From: a virus
Strand: one strand, 5' to 3'
IMG/VR virus record: IMGVR_UViG_3300036861_001034
Span: 1 to 25,396 of that record
DNA: 25,396 nt
Shown here: piece after piece, positions 8,920 to 17,036 of the stretch
How positions within the stretch are numbered: position 1 is the first letter of the stretch
How the letters are laid out: every line of letters begins with the position of its first letter
Position numbers and translations under genes: made by a program
The notes under the pieces: model-generated
The model's database searches: none
What the model was told of the DNA's origin: nothing
What the model saw: only the letters and a program-made list of their open reading frames with translations

Positions 8920-9402
8920 TTAAGCCTGTTCAACCATTTCTCCTGCTCTAGGCAGCCATGGTCCCACGCCAGGAAACTGATACGCCCACCGTACCAGGCG
9001 CGGCCATGGGGGCACATAGTCATGTGTCATGACAGCCGCATACCGCACCATCGCATGGATCATGGTCACGTGCCCGTTCTCCCACCCCAGCAGCGCCAGG
9101 TTGCAGGGTGGGCGGGGCTTGCCTCCGAAAGGGGTTGGTTCGGCCCATTGCACCACGTCTGCGGGGACGGCCTCCGCCATGGGGATCTCCACAAGCTGCC
9201 GTTGGCACTCCTGTCTGAGGAGCATCCCGTCTGTTGCGGCGGGGTAGCCGTGCATATCCTCCAGCGGAATGCCATGCTCTTTCGCCACGAACATGATCAC
9301 ACCTAAACAATCCAATCCCGCAGATCGCGTGCGTCCTTGGTGACAAAAAGGCACGCCAATCAGCGTGGCAAGCGTGGTGAGGATGGCATGGCGGTCGATC
9401 AT
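8920..9402 (-). CDS. NlpC/P60 family tail peptidase (GTA g14-like)
   Basis: The protein has 160 residues, the usual length for phage tail NlpC/P60 cysteine peptidases. The nucleophile motif is GLDCLGVI with Cys32. The second catalytic element is GHVTMIHAM with His111. This family cuts peptide cross-links in peptidoglycan, helping the tail cross the cell wall. It sits between the hub protein (BR0599) and the megatron-like protein, as in gene transfer agents. The ribosome site before ATG 9402 is a weak AGAAAGAGAAAG. Plus-strand HNH sequences flank it on both sides. Confidence 0.9.
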   Translation of the reverse strand: MIDRHAILTTLATLIGVPFCHQGRTRSAGLDCLGVIMFVAKEHGIPLEDMHGYPAATDGMLLRQECQRQLVEIPMAEAVPADVVQWAEPTPFGGKPRPPCNLALLGWENGHVTMIHAMVRYAAVMTHDYVPPWPRLVRWAYQFPGVGPWLPRAGEMVEQA

Positions 9403-9424
9403 GCTTTCTCTTTCTAGGCCAATT

Positions 9425-9516
9425 TGCTATACTTGCAACGCCGGGTAGAGCCTAGCTAGCCCTCGTAAGCGTTCGTGTCCATTGCGCGAGCGGCCCGGCG
9501 CCCCACATACACCACA
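9425..9516 (+). promoter_or_regulatory. Leader of HNH gene with extended -10 box and conserved hairpin
   Basis: TGCTATACTT (9425-9434) fits an extended -10 box (TGnTATACT). A hairpin follows: AGAGC (9447-9451), loop CTAGCTA (9452-9458), GCCCT (9459-9463), with one A·C mismatch. CCACATACAC follows at 9503-9512. The same elements, in the same order, precede the truncated HNH gene at 18819. The shared block is evident over about 60 nt with one or two small gaps. Confidence 0.6.
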
Positions 9517-9531
9517 ATGGAAGGTGATCAG

Positions 9532-10254
9532 ATGCAATACGTTTGTCAGCATTACGGCAAATCGTTTCAGAACCATCGACAAGGAGTACAGTCTTGTTCT
9601 CGTGCCTGTCGAGGCAAGGCGCAAACGGCTGCTGCACAAGTCGAGTTGCAATGCTATACATGCAGGAAATCGTTTCAACGTACACGGAGCCGTATTCGCG
9701 GAAAATATGTTCAGTATTGTTCTGAACAATGCGAACGGAAAAGACCACCAGAAGATATTGCTATTCGCTTCTGGAAACTTGTAGATCGCCGTGGTCCAGA
9801 TGAGTGCTGGCCCTGGCAAGGAGCGACAGGCAAATTTGGCCATGGCGTTTTTCGCCTGCGTGCTAAAAAAGCCTGTCCTGCTCACGTTATGGCCTGGGAA
9901 TTGACCTATGGACCTATGCCAGAAGGTATGCAAGGGAATCATACGTGCGATAACGCTTGGTGCTGTAACCCCAAGCACTGCTATCCTGGAACGCAACAAG
10001 AAAACATGGAAGATCTTTTGTATGCCGAAAAACGCGCTGGAAGAAAAGCAGTATTGAGTGATTCTAGTATAAACGAGATTGAACAATTGCTTAATAGAAT
10101 GCCTCAAATAGAAATTGCCTCTATGTTTCATATAAGCCCAAGCGTTGTAAGCGCTATAAGACATAAATATTATAAACGTCCTAAATATCCAATAACTGAT
10201 CGTCCAGATAGAAGCGATAGAATCCCAAAAGTACAACTTCGTCTTCCTTTATAG
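9532..10254 (+). CDS. HNH homing endonuclease, intact
   Basis: The protein has 240 residues from ATG 9532 (AAGG about eight bases upstream). An ATG 15 bases earlier is possible. Residues 5-67 hold two zinc-knuckle-like modules: C5, C22, C26, and the complete C41/C44/C63/C67. In the first, the expected second Cys is Tyr8. The nuclease core follows: FWKLVDRRGPDECWPWQG (about 79-96), AHVMAW (His118), NHTCDN (136-141) and CCNPKHCYPGTQQEN (144-158). This is the HNH_3-type pattern of phage homing nucleases. The C-terminus (about 175-215) is a helix-turn-helix, IEIASMFHISPSVVSAI. It is expected to cut HNH-free alleles and spread its own gene. It is inserted antisense to the tail operon between the hub and NlpC/P60 genes. 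The second half is AT-rich compared with its neighbours, a sign of transfer. Confidence 0.9.
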   Translation: MQYVCQHYGKSFQNHRQGVQSCSRACRGKAQTAAAQVELQCYTCRKSFQRTRSRIRGKYVQYCSEQCERKRPPEDIAIRFWKLVDRRGPDECWPWQGATGKFGHGVFRLRAKKACPAHVMAWELTYGPMPEGMQGNHTCDNAWCCNPKHCYPGTQQENMEDLLYAEKRAGRKAVLSDSSINEIEQLLNRMPQIEIASMFHISPSVVSAIRHKYYKRPKYPITDRPDRSDRIPKVQLRLPL

Positions 10255-10264
10255 TTGGTCCTCT

Positions 10265-11116
10265 CTATACGTGGGAATCCGGATAGCTGAGAAGCTGATC
10301 GCTTATGGCCGCAAAAGGGTACGAACGATTGTTCGGAACATTGTTAAACTTGTCCCTACAATCTGCTAATGATTTTGAACAGCCCGGATAGACGCTATAC
10401 TGATCACCCACCTGGATCACGTGTCTCATAGGAAGAAATAACACAAAGTCATTTGTAGGCGAGAAATACTCTACCTCGATTCGCCTTCCAACATTTTGGC
10501 CTGTCAGGAAGGTAAGGACGCCCTGGTCGAACCAGTGCTCGGCCTCCGTGCGCCCGCTATCGCCAAAGATGCGCCGATTGTCGGCGATGCTCGTCACGGT
10601 TCCGGTCACCGTCAGCGGTGCCAGGTCCACCTTGCACCGGGCGTCTCCCAGATCGGCCTGACAAGTCGTACTAATCGTATCCCCGATCTCCCGGACCAGC
10701 GCCTGCATGAGCCCGCGCAACTCTGCCACGTACAGCGTACGCGCCAATTTGATCTCGCCGACCCATCCCCGACGCAGCTTGAGTTGCCCGAGGCTCAAGT
10801 CCTGCCAGTTGACCTCGAAGAAGCGCACCTCGGCGAAGTCCCACAGGCCAGCCTCAATATCTTCGGCTTTGATCGTGTCATCGTCGATGGCGCCCATGAT
10901 ATCCGTGTTGCCCACGGCCAGACTACTGTGTGTCTGCACCGCAAAATCCTGCATGCCGGGCATCGGCGTATAGGTATCGCCCTCAATGACCAGGGCCTCA
11001 TCAAACGAGGTGAACGCCAGCACCGTGCCATTCTGCCACTGCACGCGGCAACACTTGGCCATGGTGGTCAGGGGTTGTACGAGATGGAGGGCCATGCCTG
11101 GCGTAGCGGCTTTCAT
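10265..11116 (-). CDS. Hub protein, phage BR0599/DUF2163 family (GTA g13-like)
   Basis: The protein has 283 residues. It has the family layout: an N-terminal beta domain with YTPMPG, the SSLAVGNTDIMGAIDDDTI region, LKLRRGWVGEI, and a C-terminal Cys module. Four Cys (C152, C161, C246, C253) appear in TCQADLGDARCKVDL and PGCSKSLADCRDKFNN. In the gene transfer agent particle the equivalent hub protein uses conserved Cys to hold an iron-sulfur cluster, and these four are the obvious candidates here. The protein would form the hub ring below the distal tail protein. It starts four bases after the stop of the upstream DUF2460 gene. Its 3' end lies 10 bases from the convergent HNH stop. Confidence 0.88.
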   Translation of the reverse strand: MKAATPGMALHLVQPLTTMAKCCRVQWQNGTVLAFTSFDEALVIEGDTYTPMPGMQDFAVQTHSSLAVGNTDIMGAIDDDTIKAEDIEAGLWDFAEVRFFEVNWQDLSLGQLKLRRGWVGEIKLARTLYVAELRGLMQALVREIGDTISTTCQADLGDARCKVDLAPLTVTGTVTSIADNRRIFGDSGRTEAEHWFDQGVLTFLTGQNVGRRIEVEYFSPTNDFVLFLPMRHVIQVGDQYSVYPGCSKSLADCRDKFNNVPNNRSYPFAAISDQLLSYPDSHV

Positions 11117-11120
11117 GACC

Positions 11121-12197
11121 CTATTTTACTCCGATGACGGGAATCGGCTCAGTCTCTCCCAGTGCGTCGAACGCGGCAGCGGCTTCCTCTGTGACGGTGT
11201 GATACACATAGATCTGTCCGGCAGAATCAGCGGCCAGCGTGTAGAGCGTCTGTCCATCCTCGCCCCGGAGCTGTGGCCCGGCCAATGGGAACGGGAGCGG
11301 CACGTTATAGTTGATGCCTGTCCCGAGCGGGGGCGGCACACTATCGATGCTGAGTTGCCCCATCTCATCAGGGAACAGGTACCATGTGAGCGTCGTCTCA
11401 TCGGAAACCCCCAGCCACGAGGGAGGTTGTCCCACGGTAATGCCCTCAAACGGCGGAATCGGCGGGGGGGCATCGAGACGGGCAATCGCTCCCCGCGTAT
11501 CGATCCAGTAGAACCACCAGGCGCCCGACTGATCCGCCAGAATGAAATATTGTGGCGGGCCGGGAGAGAGTGTCGCGTCCTGCACCGCGCGCGTGAGAAT
11601 GGCCTGGAGGCTGGTGAGAAACGTACTACTGGCGAATCGCATCGGCCAGTCGAACTCATACGTAGCCGTGAGGGTGACACCCAAAGCGAGGGGGTTGTCC
11701 AGCGTGATCCCCCCCGTGGTGTAGTCGATAGTATAGCCGCCGAAAAACATCTGCACGCCATCCTGGTAAAGGATGACACTATCGTAGGTGTTCCCGATGG
11801 GGAATCCAGGACCGACAGGTTTGCGGATTTTCTTGATATATTGAAATTCTTGCGGCCCCGAATCATAAATCTTGAGGAGCTGGTATTGCGTCGTGGCGCC
11901 ATCGCCGATGCCAACAAATTGCTGTGTCCCTTGGTAATCAAGATGCCATTTAAACCGCCAGGATTGGGCTTCCCCGCGCCGCGCATGGACAAAGGCCAAC
12001 AATTGTTGAAGATAGGCCAGCGTGCGCACGCTATAGCGCAAGTCCCCGCGTGGTTTGTCTTCGCGCCATCGACTATTGCGCTGCTCTGCGCCTTCCAAAA
12101 GCGTAACGACATCTGTGGCAAACTCCGGGCCAAACTCTGAGCCAAAACTGAGGGCTGTGGGCAACCTGACGTTTGCAAAGTCCAATGTGGTTGGCAC
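11121..12197 (-). CDS. Second DUF2460 distal-tail paralogue with C-terminal extension
   Basis: The protein has 358 residues from GTG 12197, preceded by GGAAGGGA. Residues of about 5-200 repeat the DUF2460 pattern of the upstream gene: VRLPTALSFGSEFGPEFATDVV, the QQFVGIGDGATTQYQLLKIY block, KPVG, IDYTTGGITL and FDWPMRF. Residues 205-358 are an extra Trp/Pro-rich beta region (YFILADQSGAWWFYW) not expected in the family. DUF2460 proteins form the distal tail ring linking tube and hub. Two adjacent copies suggest duplication and divergence, with this one perhaps forming an outer ring or carrying an adhesion domain. Gaps to its neighbours are only 21 and 4 bases. Confidence 0.85.
   Translation of the reverse strand: MPTTLDFANVRLPTALSFGSEFGPEFATDVVTLLEGAEQRNSRWREDKPRGDLRYSVRTLAYLQQLLAFVHARRGEAQSWRFKWHLDYQGTQQFVGIGDGATTQYQLLKIYDSGPQEFQYIKKIRKPVGPGFPIGNTYDSVILYQDGVQMFFGGYTIDYTTGGITLDNPLALGVTLTATYEFDWPMRFASSTFLTSLQAILTRAVQDATLSPGPPQYFILADQSGAWWFYWIDTRGAIARLDAPPPIPPFEGITVGQPPSWLGVSDETTLTWYLFPDEMGQLSIDSVPPPLGTGINYNVPLPFPLAGPQLRGEDGQTLYTLAADSAGQIYVYHTVTEEAAAAFDALGETEPIPVIGVK
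11893..11924. repeat. 32-bp direct repeat, copy in the second DUF2460 gene
   Basis: Identical over 32 bp to 12592-12623, in the same strand and codon phase. It encodes the QQFVGIGDGAT segment shared by the two DUF2460 proteins. Confidence 0.9.
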
Positions 12198-12218
12198 AGA
12201 TTCCCTTCCACCATCATC

Positions 12219-12893
12219 TTAGGCCGCCAATTCTGCTGGGAAATCTACAAAAGGCAACAATTCTACAATAGGGGCTGATTTGGCCGTGCCCCCTACCGCA
12301 GGAGTAGACAAACTCAGGGGCAAGTAATCGGTGTCAAAGCGACAGGGTACGTCAAAAAGAAAAGAGGCTGTAAGCGTCACGCCCACTGGAAGAGGAAACG
12401 CCAGCGTGATACGACCAGTGGTATAGTCCACGCCATAACCGCTCTCTAAGAGCGTCCCATCAAGGTACAGCTTGACCGTATTTTCTGTGGAACCATATGG
12501 CATATCGATGCCAACAGGCTTCGTGATTATTCTGACGTATTGATCAGCTTGGAGCCCGCTATCATAGATTTTGAGGAGTTGATACTGTGTTGTGGCGCCA
12601 TCGCCGATGCCAACAAATTGCTGCGTTGCCACATGGTCTTTGTGGTCAAGGAAACGCCAGCCCATGGCGCGCCCCCGCGACACCCGAAAGAACGCATCCA
12701 GCGCTTGCAGTTGCACTAGCGTCCGGTTGTGATATCGCAGTTCCCCCCGGTGCCGATGCTGGGGCCAGAGCACCGTCCGTGCCTCATGCCCCGAGGAAAA
12801 CGGCACCAACTCGGTGGCGCTCTCAGGGCCGAAGGTCGAACCGAACGCGAGATAAGAAGGCAGGCGCACCTCACGAAATGCAGCGAGAACCAT
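12219..12893 (-). CDS. Distal tail protein, DUF2460 family (GTA g12-like)
   Basis: The protein has 224 residues, close to the family norm of about 200-220. Family signatures: FREVRLPSYLAFGSTFGPESATELV at the start, FFRVSRGRAMGWRFLD (about 70-83), GIGDGATTQYQL (about 94-105), KPVG, VDYTTGRITLAFPLPVGVTLTASFLFDVPCRFDTDYL near the end. The CRFDTD motif is especially typical. It would form the ring that caps the tail tube and meets the hub. It begins 10 bases after the tape measure stop. The gene downstream is a paralogue. The last 30 residues extend beyond the usual end. Confidence 0.9.
   Translation of the reverse strand: MVLAAFREVRLPSYLAFGSTFGPESATELVPFSSGHEARTVLWPQHRHRGELRYHNRTLVQLQALDAFFRVSRGRAMGWRFLDHKDHVATQQFVGIGDGATTQYQLLKIYDSGLQADQYVRIITKPVGIDMPYGSTENTVKLYLDGTLLESGYGVDYTTGRITLAFPLPVGVTLTASFLFDVPCRFDTDYLPLSLSTPAVGGTAKSAPIVELLPFVDFPAELAA
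12592..12623. repeat. 32-bp direct repeat, copy in the first DUF2460 gene
   Basis: Matches 11893-11924 exactly. The rest of the two genes differs much more at DNA level, so this block is either under strong codon constraint or was recently exchanged. Confidence 0.9.
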
Positions 12894-12902
12894 CGGCTTC
12901 CC

Positions 12903-15900
12903 TCACGAATTTCTTGCCCACTGCCGTTGAAACTCTTGCGCCGCCCGGCGCATGACTTGTGACTCTGTGGCCCGGAAGCCCTGCGTGTCCTGGACGCCAT
13001 GGACGTGCATCGTCAGGTTGAGCATGGGACCTGTCCCCATACGGCCCCCATTGGTTCCCTGTGGCATACTCGCCCACATGGCCGGCGACATCGCCGTGTA
13101 GCCGCCGTTCACCAGGGCGCCATCCGCAAAGCGCGGCGTGTGCAGGATGGGAATCTCCACGCCGCTGGGCAGGTGCGCCATCAGGCGTCCGTACTGGTCG
13201 GTCATCGCCGGGATACCGCCACGCTTCAGAGGCACCACGGCTTCCGGGCCGGCTTCCCCGATGAGGGCCAGCGTCGGCCCGTGGACCCGGCCTCCCCGTT
13301 GGAGGCCAGCGATGCCGCCCAGCGCAAACTGCGCGTTGTCCCCCGCCAGGTTAGTGGGGGGATTCTCCACACCCCCGCTGCCACTCAAGGCACTGCCCGC
13401 TGCACTCCCTGCATAGGCGCCGGCAAGACTCCCAATCAACCCCAGAATCTGCCGCCCAATCTGCCGCATGGTATCAATCTGTGGAGGCCGCACATATCCC
13501 ACTGCGCCAGGCACGCGGCTGGCCCAGTTGATATTGGAGGAAGCATCGATGCCGTGGATGAAGATGTGGCCCGTGCCCCGGTCTGTGCGGGCGACAAATT
13601 GATTCTCGTAGTCGCGCTGCTCCGCGTTCACGTCCTGCGCAGGAATCAGGTTGGCTAGGGCTGCGCCCAAACCGCTGCCCACCGCAGCGCCGAAGCCCGC
13701 ATAGCGTGAGCGCTGGAAGCGACGCTCTGCCTCAGCATAGATGGCCTCGAGTGCGGCACGTCGTGCTTCGATGGCGGTACGCGCCTCTGCGGTACTGGCG
13801 GTATCACCCCACCAGTCCACCATGCCGCCCTCGGCCATCGGGACCACCCACTCAGGACCACGCTCCCCGAGGAGGGCAAGCGTGGGGCGTGTCACGAGGC
13901 CTCCCTGTGCGAGTTCGACTGGCTTATCGACAAGCCCTCGCAGGAAGCCCCCTGCACCCGTGTTGTTAAAAAGGCTATCGAGGGCACCCGCCAGCGGCTT
14001 GGTAAAGAGGGTGCGGGTGGTCATCTGTTGCAGGTCACGCAGGATGCCTTGCATCAGACCGGCGAAGTCAAACTTGCCGGTGCTAAAGAAGTCCACGAGG
14101 GCCGATTCGGTCTTTTGCAGGGCGCCAAGCGTCGTCTCTTGGATCTTGACAAAGGTAGACTCATATTTCTCGCCGAACGCTTGCAGGGGGCGCTGGGCGC
14201 CTTCGAGGGCGTGTTGCAGTTGGACGAGGTGGCCTGCCTGGCTACGGATCGCCGCCTCGGTCTTTGGCTCCACCGGAATGCCCCGATCAATCAAGCGCTG
14301 AATCTGCTCCTGCACCAACGCTTCACGCTGTTGTGCCACCAGCGATTGCCCCATGACGCGCAGTCGTGCCTGGAGGGCACTGGTTTGCTGCGTGATGTTC
14401 TGGAGGGCTTCCTCGCCATAGAGACGGTCTTGCAGGTCAAGTAAAATGCGCGCCGCACGGATGGCCCCGGCCTGCTGATCTTCCGGCAGAGCGGTAATCT
14501 GTGGTAATAGCCGCGCTGCGGTTTGGGCGCGGGCACTGGGAATGGCCCGGCCTGCTTCCGTTTGGAGGGTGATGCCGAGCTGTTGCGCCAAGTCGGGCTG
14601 TTGTAACGCCAGATTCTCAATGGTGAGTTGGGCGCGGAGGCTTGCCTGATCCTGGGCAAGGCCAGCGAGAAAGGTTTTTTGCTCGTTTTCGATACGCTGG
14701 CGGATTTGGTTGCGGGCGGACGTGAGCGGGTCTGTCGGGAGAACACCCAGCCCTTGAAGCCGCTCGCGCTCTTGCTGAAACTCCGCCAGTTGCTTGCGCA
14801 TACTAGCCAATTGGACTGTGAAGGCAGCTTCGGCTTTTGGGTCAATGAAATCTAGACGACTCCCCGCTTCCAGACGGGTAAGGAACTCTTGCAGGTAATC
14901 AATATTGCGGGTGAGCGGATCGCGCCAGTCCACTTCCTCACGGGCGGTACGTAAGCCAGCAGTAATCGTCTCAACACGACCAGCGAACAACCCCAGGGCA
15001 ACGTTGGTCTTGGTAAGGTCGCCTTCAGCGTCACGTACCCGTTGGAGAAGAGTGCCACGAATGCCCTCTAGCGCCTGGAGTGGCCCCTCAGTCCCTCCTG
15101 CCCCATAGAAGCGTAGCAAGTTGCCCGCATGCGCCTGATTGAGGCCTGTAGGGTCATTGGCCGCACCGAGAGGCGCATAGACATTGGAAAAGAATCGAAT
15201 GAAGTCTGGGGTATAGCGCCCAGAAGTAGGATCAACCGCTGTGCGTCCTTGTGCTTCAAAGCGCTGCCGATTGGCCGCAATGGTTTGTGCGGCAATGCGG
15301 GCCTGGTCTTCATAGGTGGGTGCTGACACAGACAGGACGCCAAACTCACGCCCTGGTCCGCCATTTTCCGCCCGGCGCAGTGCCGCCAAAAACTCGGGGT
15401 CCACATTCTGGGTTTGCGCGATACGGCGAATGGTCTCTTGCTCACGCTGTGGTAAGGCAGGGAGTGCGCCCGCGCCTGTAGCCCGCAACAACTCAGACAC
15501 ACCACTGCCGGCAATGGTGCTATTCAGCTTCTTAATGGCCTCGTCAATCTTCTCCAGCAAGTCCTGCCAGATTTTCAGCCGCTGTTGCCCGCTTGTTGCC
15601 CCCGCAATCTCGTCGTCAGCCTTACGGAGTTGCTCACTGATACTCTGCACCTGCGTCTGAATCTCTTGGCGTATCTGGCGGACCTGGCGACTGACTTCTT
15701 GCCCCCGTTGGAAGGCTTCGCCAACGTCAGGCGGCTCCCCAAGCCCTGCCACGTCCCGGCGCTGCTCCGCCGCCGTAGTGGTTTGTTGTCGCACCGTGGC
15801 CAGGCGTTGCTCAAGGTCGGCAATACGTGCTGTCGCGGCACGTATATCATCATTCAGAAGAGCCATGACCCCTAACTCAGGAGGTTGCCGTGTCTCAAGC

Positions 15901-17024
15901 TCACGCTTGCGTGCCTCTAACGCCCTGAGATCAGCCCGTGTCTGCTCAAGGTCTGTTCTGGTTTTCCCAAGGGCAGCTTCTTCTTGCGGTGTCGCTGCCA
16001 ACCCACGTTGTGCAAGCGGGCGTGTTTCCTGTTGCCCTATGCTCTTCTGGACGTCCTCTAAGGCTTTTGCAGCGTCTGGCCCAGCCTTAATAATGTCTGC
16101 GAGCTTGTCAACCACACTGCCGAGCCACGTCAGGACACCACTTTTATTCAGGGTGCCACCGACCTCGGTGAACGCATTGCCGAGGCGTGCAAAGGATTCT
16201 GTAAAGGTCCGCACGCCCGCTGCCGCATTCTGGCCGAGTTCCCGCTGGAGTTGGGAGGCAAAGCGAGGCAAGAAGGTCGTGGACAGGACACTGCCAGTCT
16301 CCAGCATCTTGGACAACTCAGCCGTGGTGACACCCATGGCCCGCGCGGCAATCTGAAACGCGCCGGGGAGACGCTCACCGAGTTGTTGGCGCAACTCCTC
16401 ACTGCTGACCGTCCCCTTGGACATAATTTGCTGGACAGCGAGTAACACGCCTTGGATGTCATTCTGGGACAGTTGCAGCGCACGACCTGCGGTGACAATC
16501 GAGGTAAAGATGCGCTGGGTTTCGGCGCCTGCCAAGACTGTCCCCTGACTCGCCGCCTCAAAGCCCTTATAGGCATTCGCCAGCGCGAGCACCGAGAAGC
16601 CCAAGCGGTCAGCGGTCGTGCGCACAAACTCCATACTGCGCTGGGCGCCGGCGCTACTGCCGGTGATAGCCGTAAACGCGGCGTCGAGGCGCTGGAGTTG
16701 TACAGCGCTGTCTACGAGGCCACTCACACCAGACCGCACGAGTTGGAGGCCACTATAGATGCCGGCGAGGGCCAGACCGCCACGCACAATGGAGGCGGTC
16801 ATGCCGCTAAAGGCGGTCTGTGTGGCCTGCACCGACTGTTCCATCTGCCGCAAACCCTGCGTATGCTGGCCGGTGTTCAATTGGAAATCTGGCAGGCGCA
16901 CCTGGGAAAGGCGTTGCTGAAACGCATCCGTCGCGCTCTGTGCTTGCCGCAAGCCCTGGAGCCATTGGCTCACGTCGAGGCTGAGTTGTGATCGCACTAC
17001 GCCTGCATTTGCTTCTTCCGCCAT
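12903..17024 (-). CDS. Tape measure protein with embedded lysozyme-like domain
   Basis: The protein has 1373 residues, the longest gene in the window. Residues 1-80 are coiled. About 80-300 match the tape measure N-terminal domain (AFTAITGSSAGAQRSMEFV; LSQNDIQGVLLAVQQIMSKG; SEELRQQLGERLPGAF). Residues 340-500 are a Gln/Arg/Glu-rich coiled coil. Residues of about 525-645 look like a lysozyme/transglycosylase fold: FLAALRRAENGGPGREFGVL with candidate acid Glu553, then DPTGLNQAHAGNLLRFYG. More coiled coil follows. The C-terminus has two copies of a GG-x-V-x-x-PTLALxGExGPExVVP motif (about 1039-1067 and 1243-1270). The protein sets tail length and is ejected into the cell envelope. The cell-wall domain would help it cross peptidoglycan. 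Its start lies 12 bases after the chaperone fusion stop. Confidence 0.93.
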   Translation of the reverse strand: MAEEANAGVVRSQLSLDVSQWLQGLRQAQSATDAFQQRLSQVRLPDFQLNTGQHTQGLRQMEQSVQATQTAFSGMTASIVRGGLALAGIYSGLQLVRSGVSGLVDSAVQLQRLDAAFTAITGSSAGAQRSMEFVRTTADRLGFSVLALANAYKGFEAASQGTVLAGAETQRIFTSIVTAGRALQLSQNDIQGVLLAVQQIMSKGTVSSEELRQQLGERLPGAFQIAARAMGVTTAELSKMLETGSVLSTTFLPRFASQLQRELGQNAAAGVRTFTESFARLGNAFTEVGGTLNKSGVLTWLGSVVDKLADIIKAGPDAAKALEDVQKSIGQQETRPLAQRGLAATPQEEAALGKTRTDLEQTRADLRALEARKRELETRQPPELGVMALLNDDIRAATARIADLEQRLATVRQQTTTAAEQRRDVAGLGEPPDVGEAFQRGQEVSRQVRQIRQEIQTQVQSISEQLRKADDEIAGATSGQQRLKIWQDLLEKIDEAIKKLNSTIAGSGVSELLRATGAGALPALPQREQETIRRIAQTQNVDPEFLAALRRAENGGPGREFGVLSVSAPTYEDQARIAAQTIAANRQRFEAQGRTAVDPTSGRYTPDFIRFFSNVYAPLGAANDPTGLNQAHAGNLLRFYGAGGTEGPLQALEGIRGTLLQRVRDAEGDLTKTNVALGLFAGRVETITAGLRTAREEVDWRDPLTRNIDYLQEFLTRLEAGSRLDFIDPKAEAAFTVQLASMRKQLAEFQQERERLQGLGVLPTDPLTSARNQIRQRIENEQKTFLAGLAQDQASLRAQLTIENLALQQPDLAQQLGITLQTEAGRAIPSARAQTAARLLPQITALPEDQQAGAIRAARILLDLQDRLYGEEALQNITQQTSALQARLRVMGQSLVAQQREALVQEQIQRLIDRGIPVEPKTEAAIRSQAGHLVQLQHALEGAQRPLQAFGEKYESTFVKIQETTLGALQKTESALVDFFSTGKFDFAGLMQGILRDLQQMTTRTLFTKPLAGALDSLFNNTGAGGFLRGLVDKPVELAQGGLVTRPTLALLGERGPEWVVPMAEGGMVDWWGDTASTAEARTAIEARRAALEAIYAEAERRFQRSRYAGFGAAVGSGLGAALANLIPAQDVNAEQRDYENQFVARTDRGTGHIFIHGIDASSNINWASRVPGAVGYVRPPQIDTMRQIGRQILGLIGSLAGAYAGSAAGSALSGSGGVENPPTNLAGDNAQFALGGIAGLQRGGRVHGPTLALIGEAGPEAVVPLKRGGIPAMTDQYGRLMAHLPSGVEIPILHTPRFADGALVNGGYTAMSPAMWASMPQGTNGGRMGTGPMLNLTMHVHGVQDTQGFRATESQVMRRAAQEFQRQWARNS

Positions 17025-17036
17025 CGTCTCGTCTCG

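Noticed and set aside
9425-9516. HEARO/IscB omega-RNA-like system
   Set aside because: The HNH proteins are small and have no RuvC parts, and the leader is much shorter than omega RNAs.
9425-10254. Group I intron carrying the HNH gene
   Set aside because: The insertion lies between two complete genes, in the opposite orientation, and no split exon or intron core could be found.
10986-12140. Plus-strand frame of 384 codons
   Set aside because: Antisense to the recognised DUF2460 and BR0599 genes; composition typical of a shadow frame in GC-rich DNA.
11893-12623. 32-bp direct repeats as attachment sites
   Set aside because: Both copies are inside homologous genes in the same codon phase and encode the same conserved segment.
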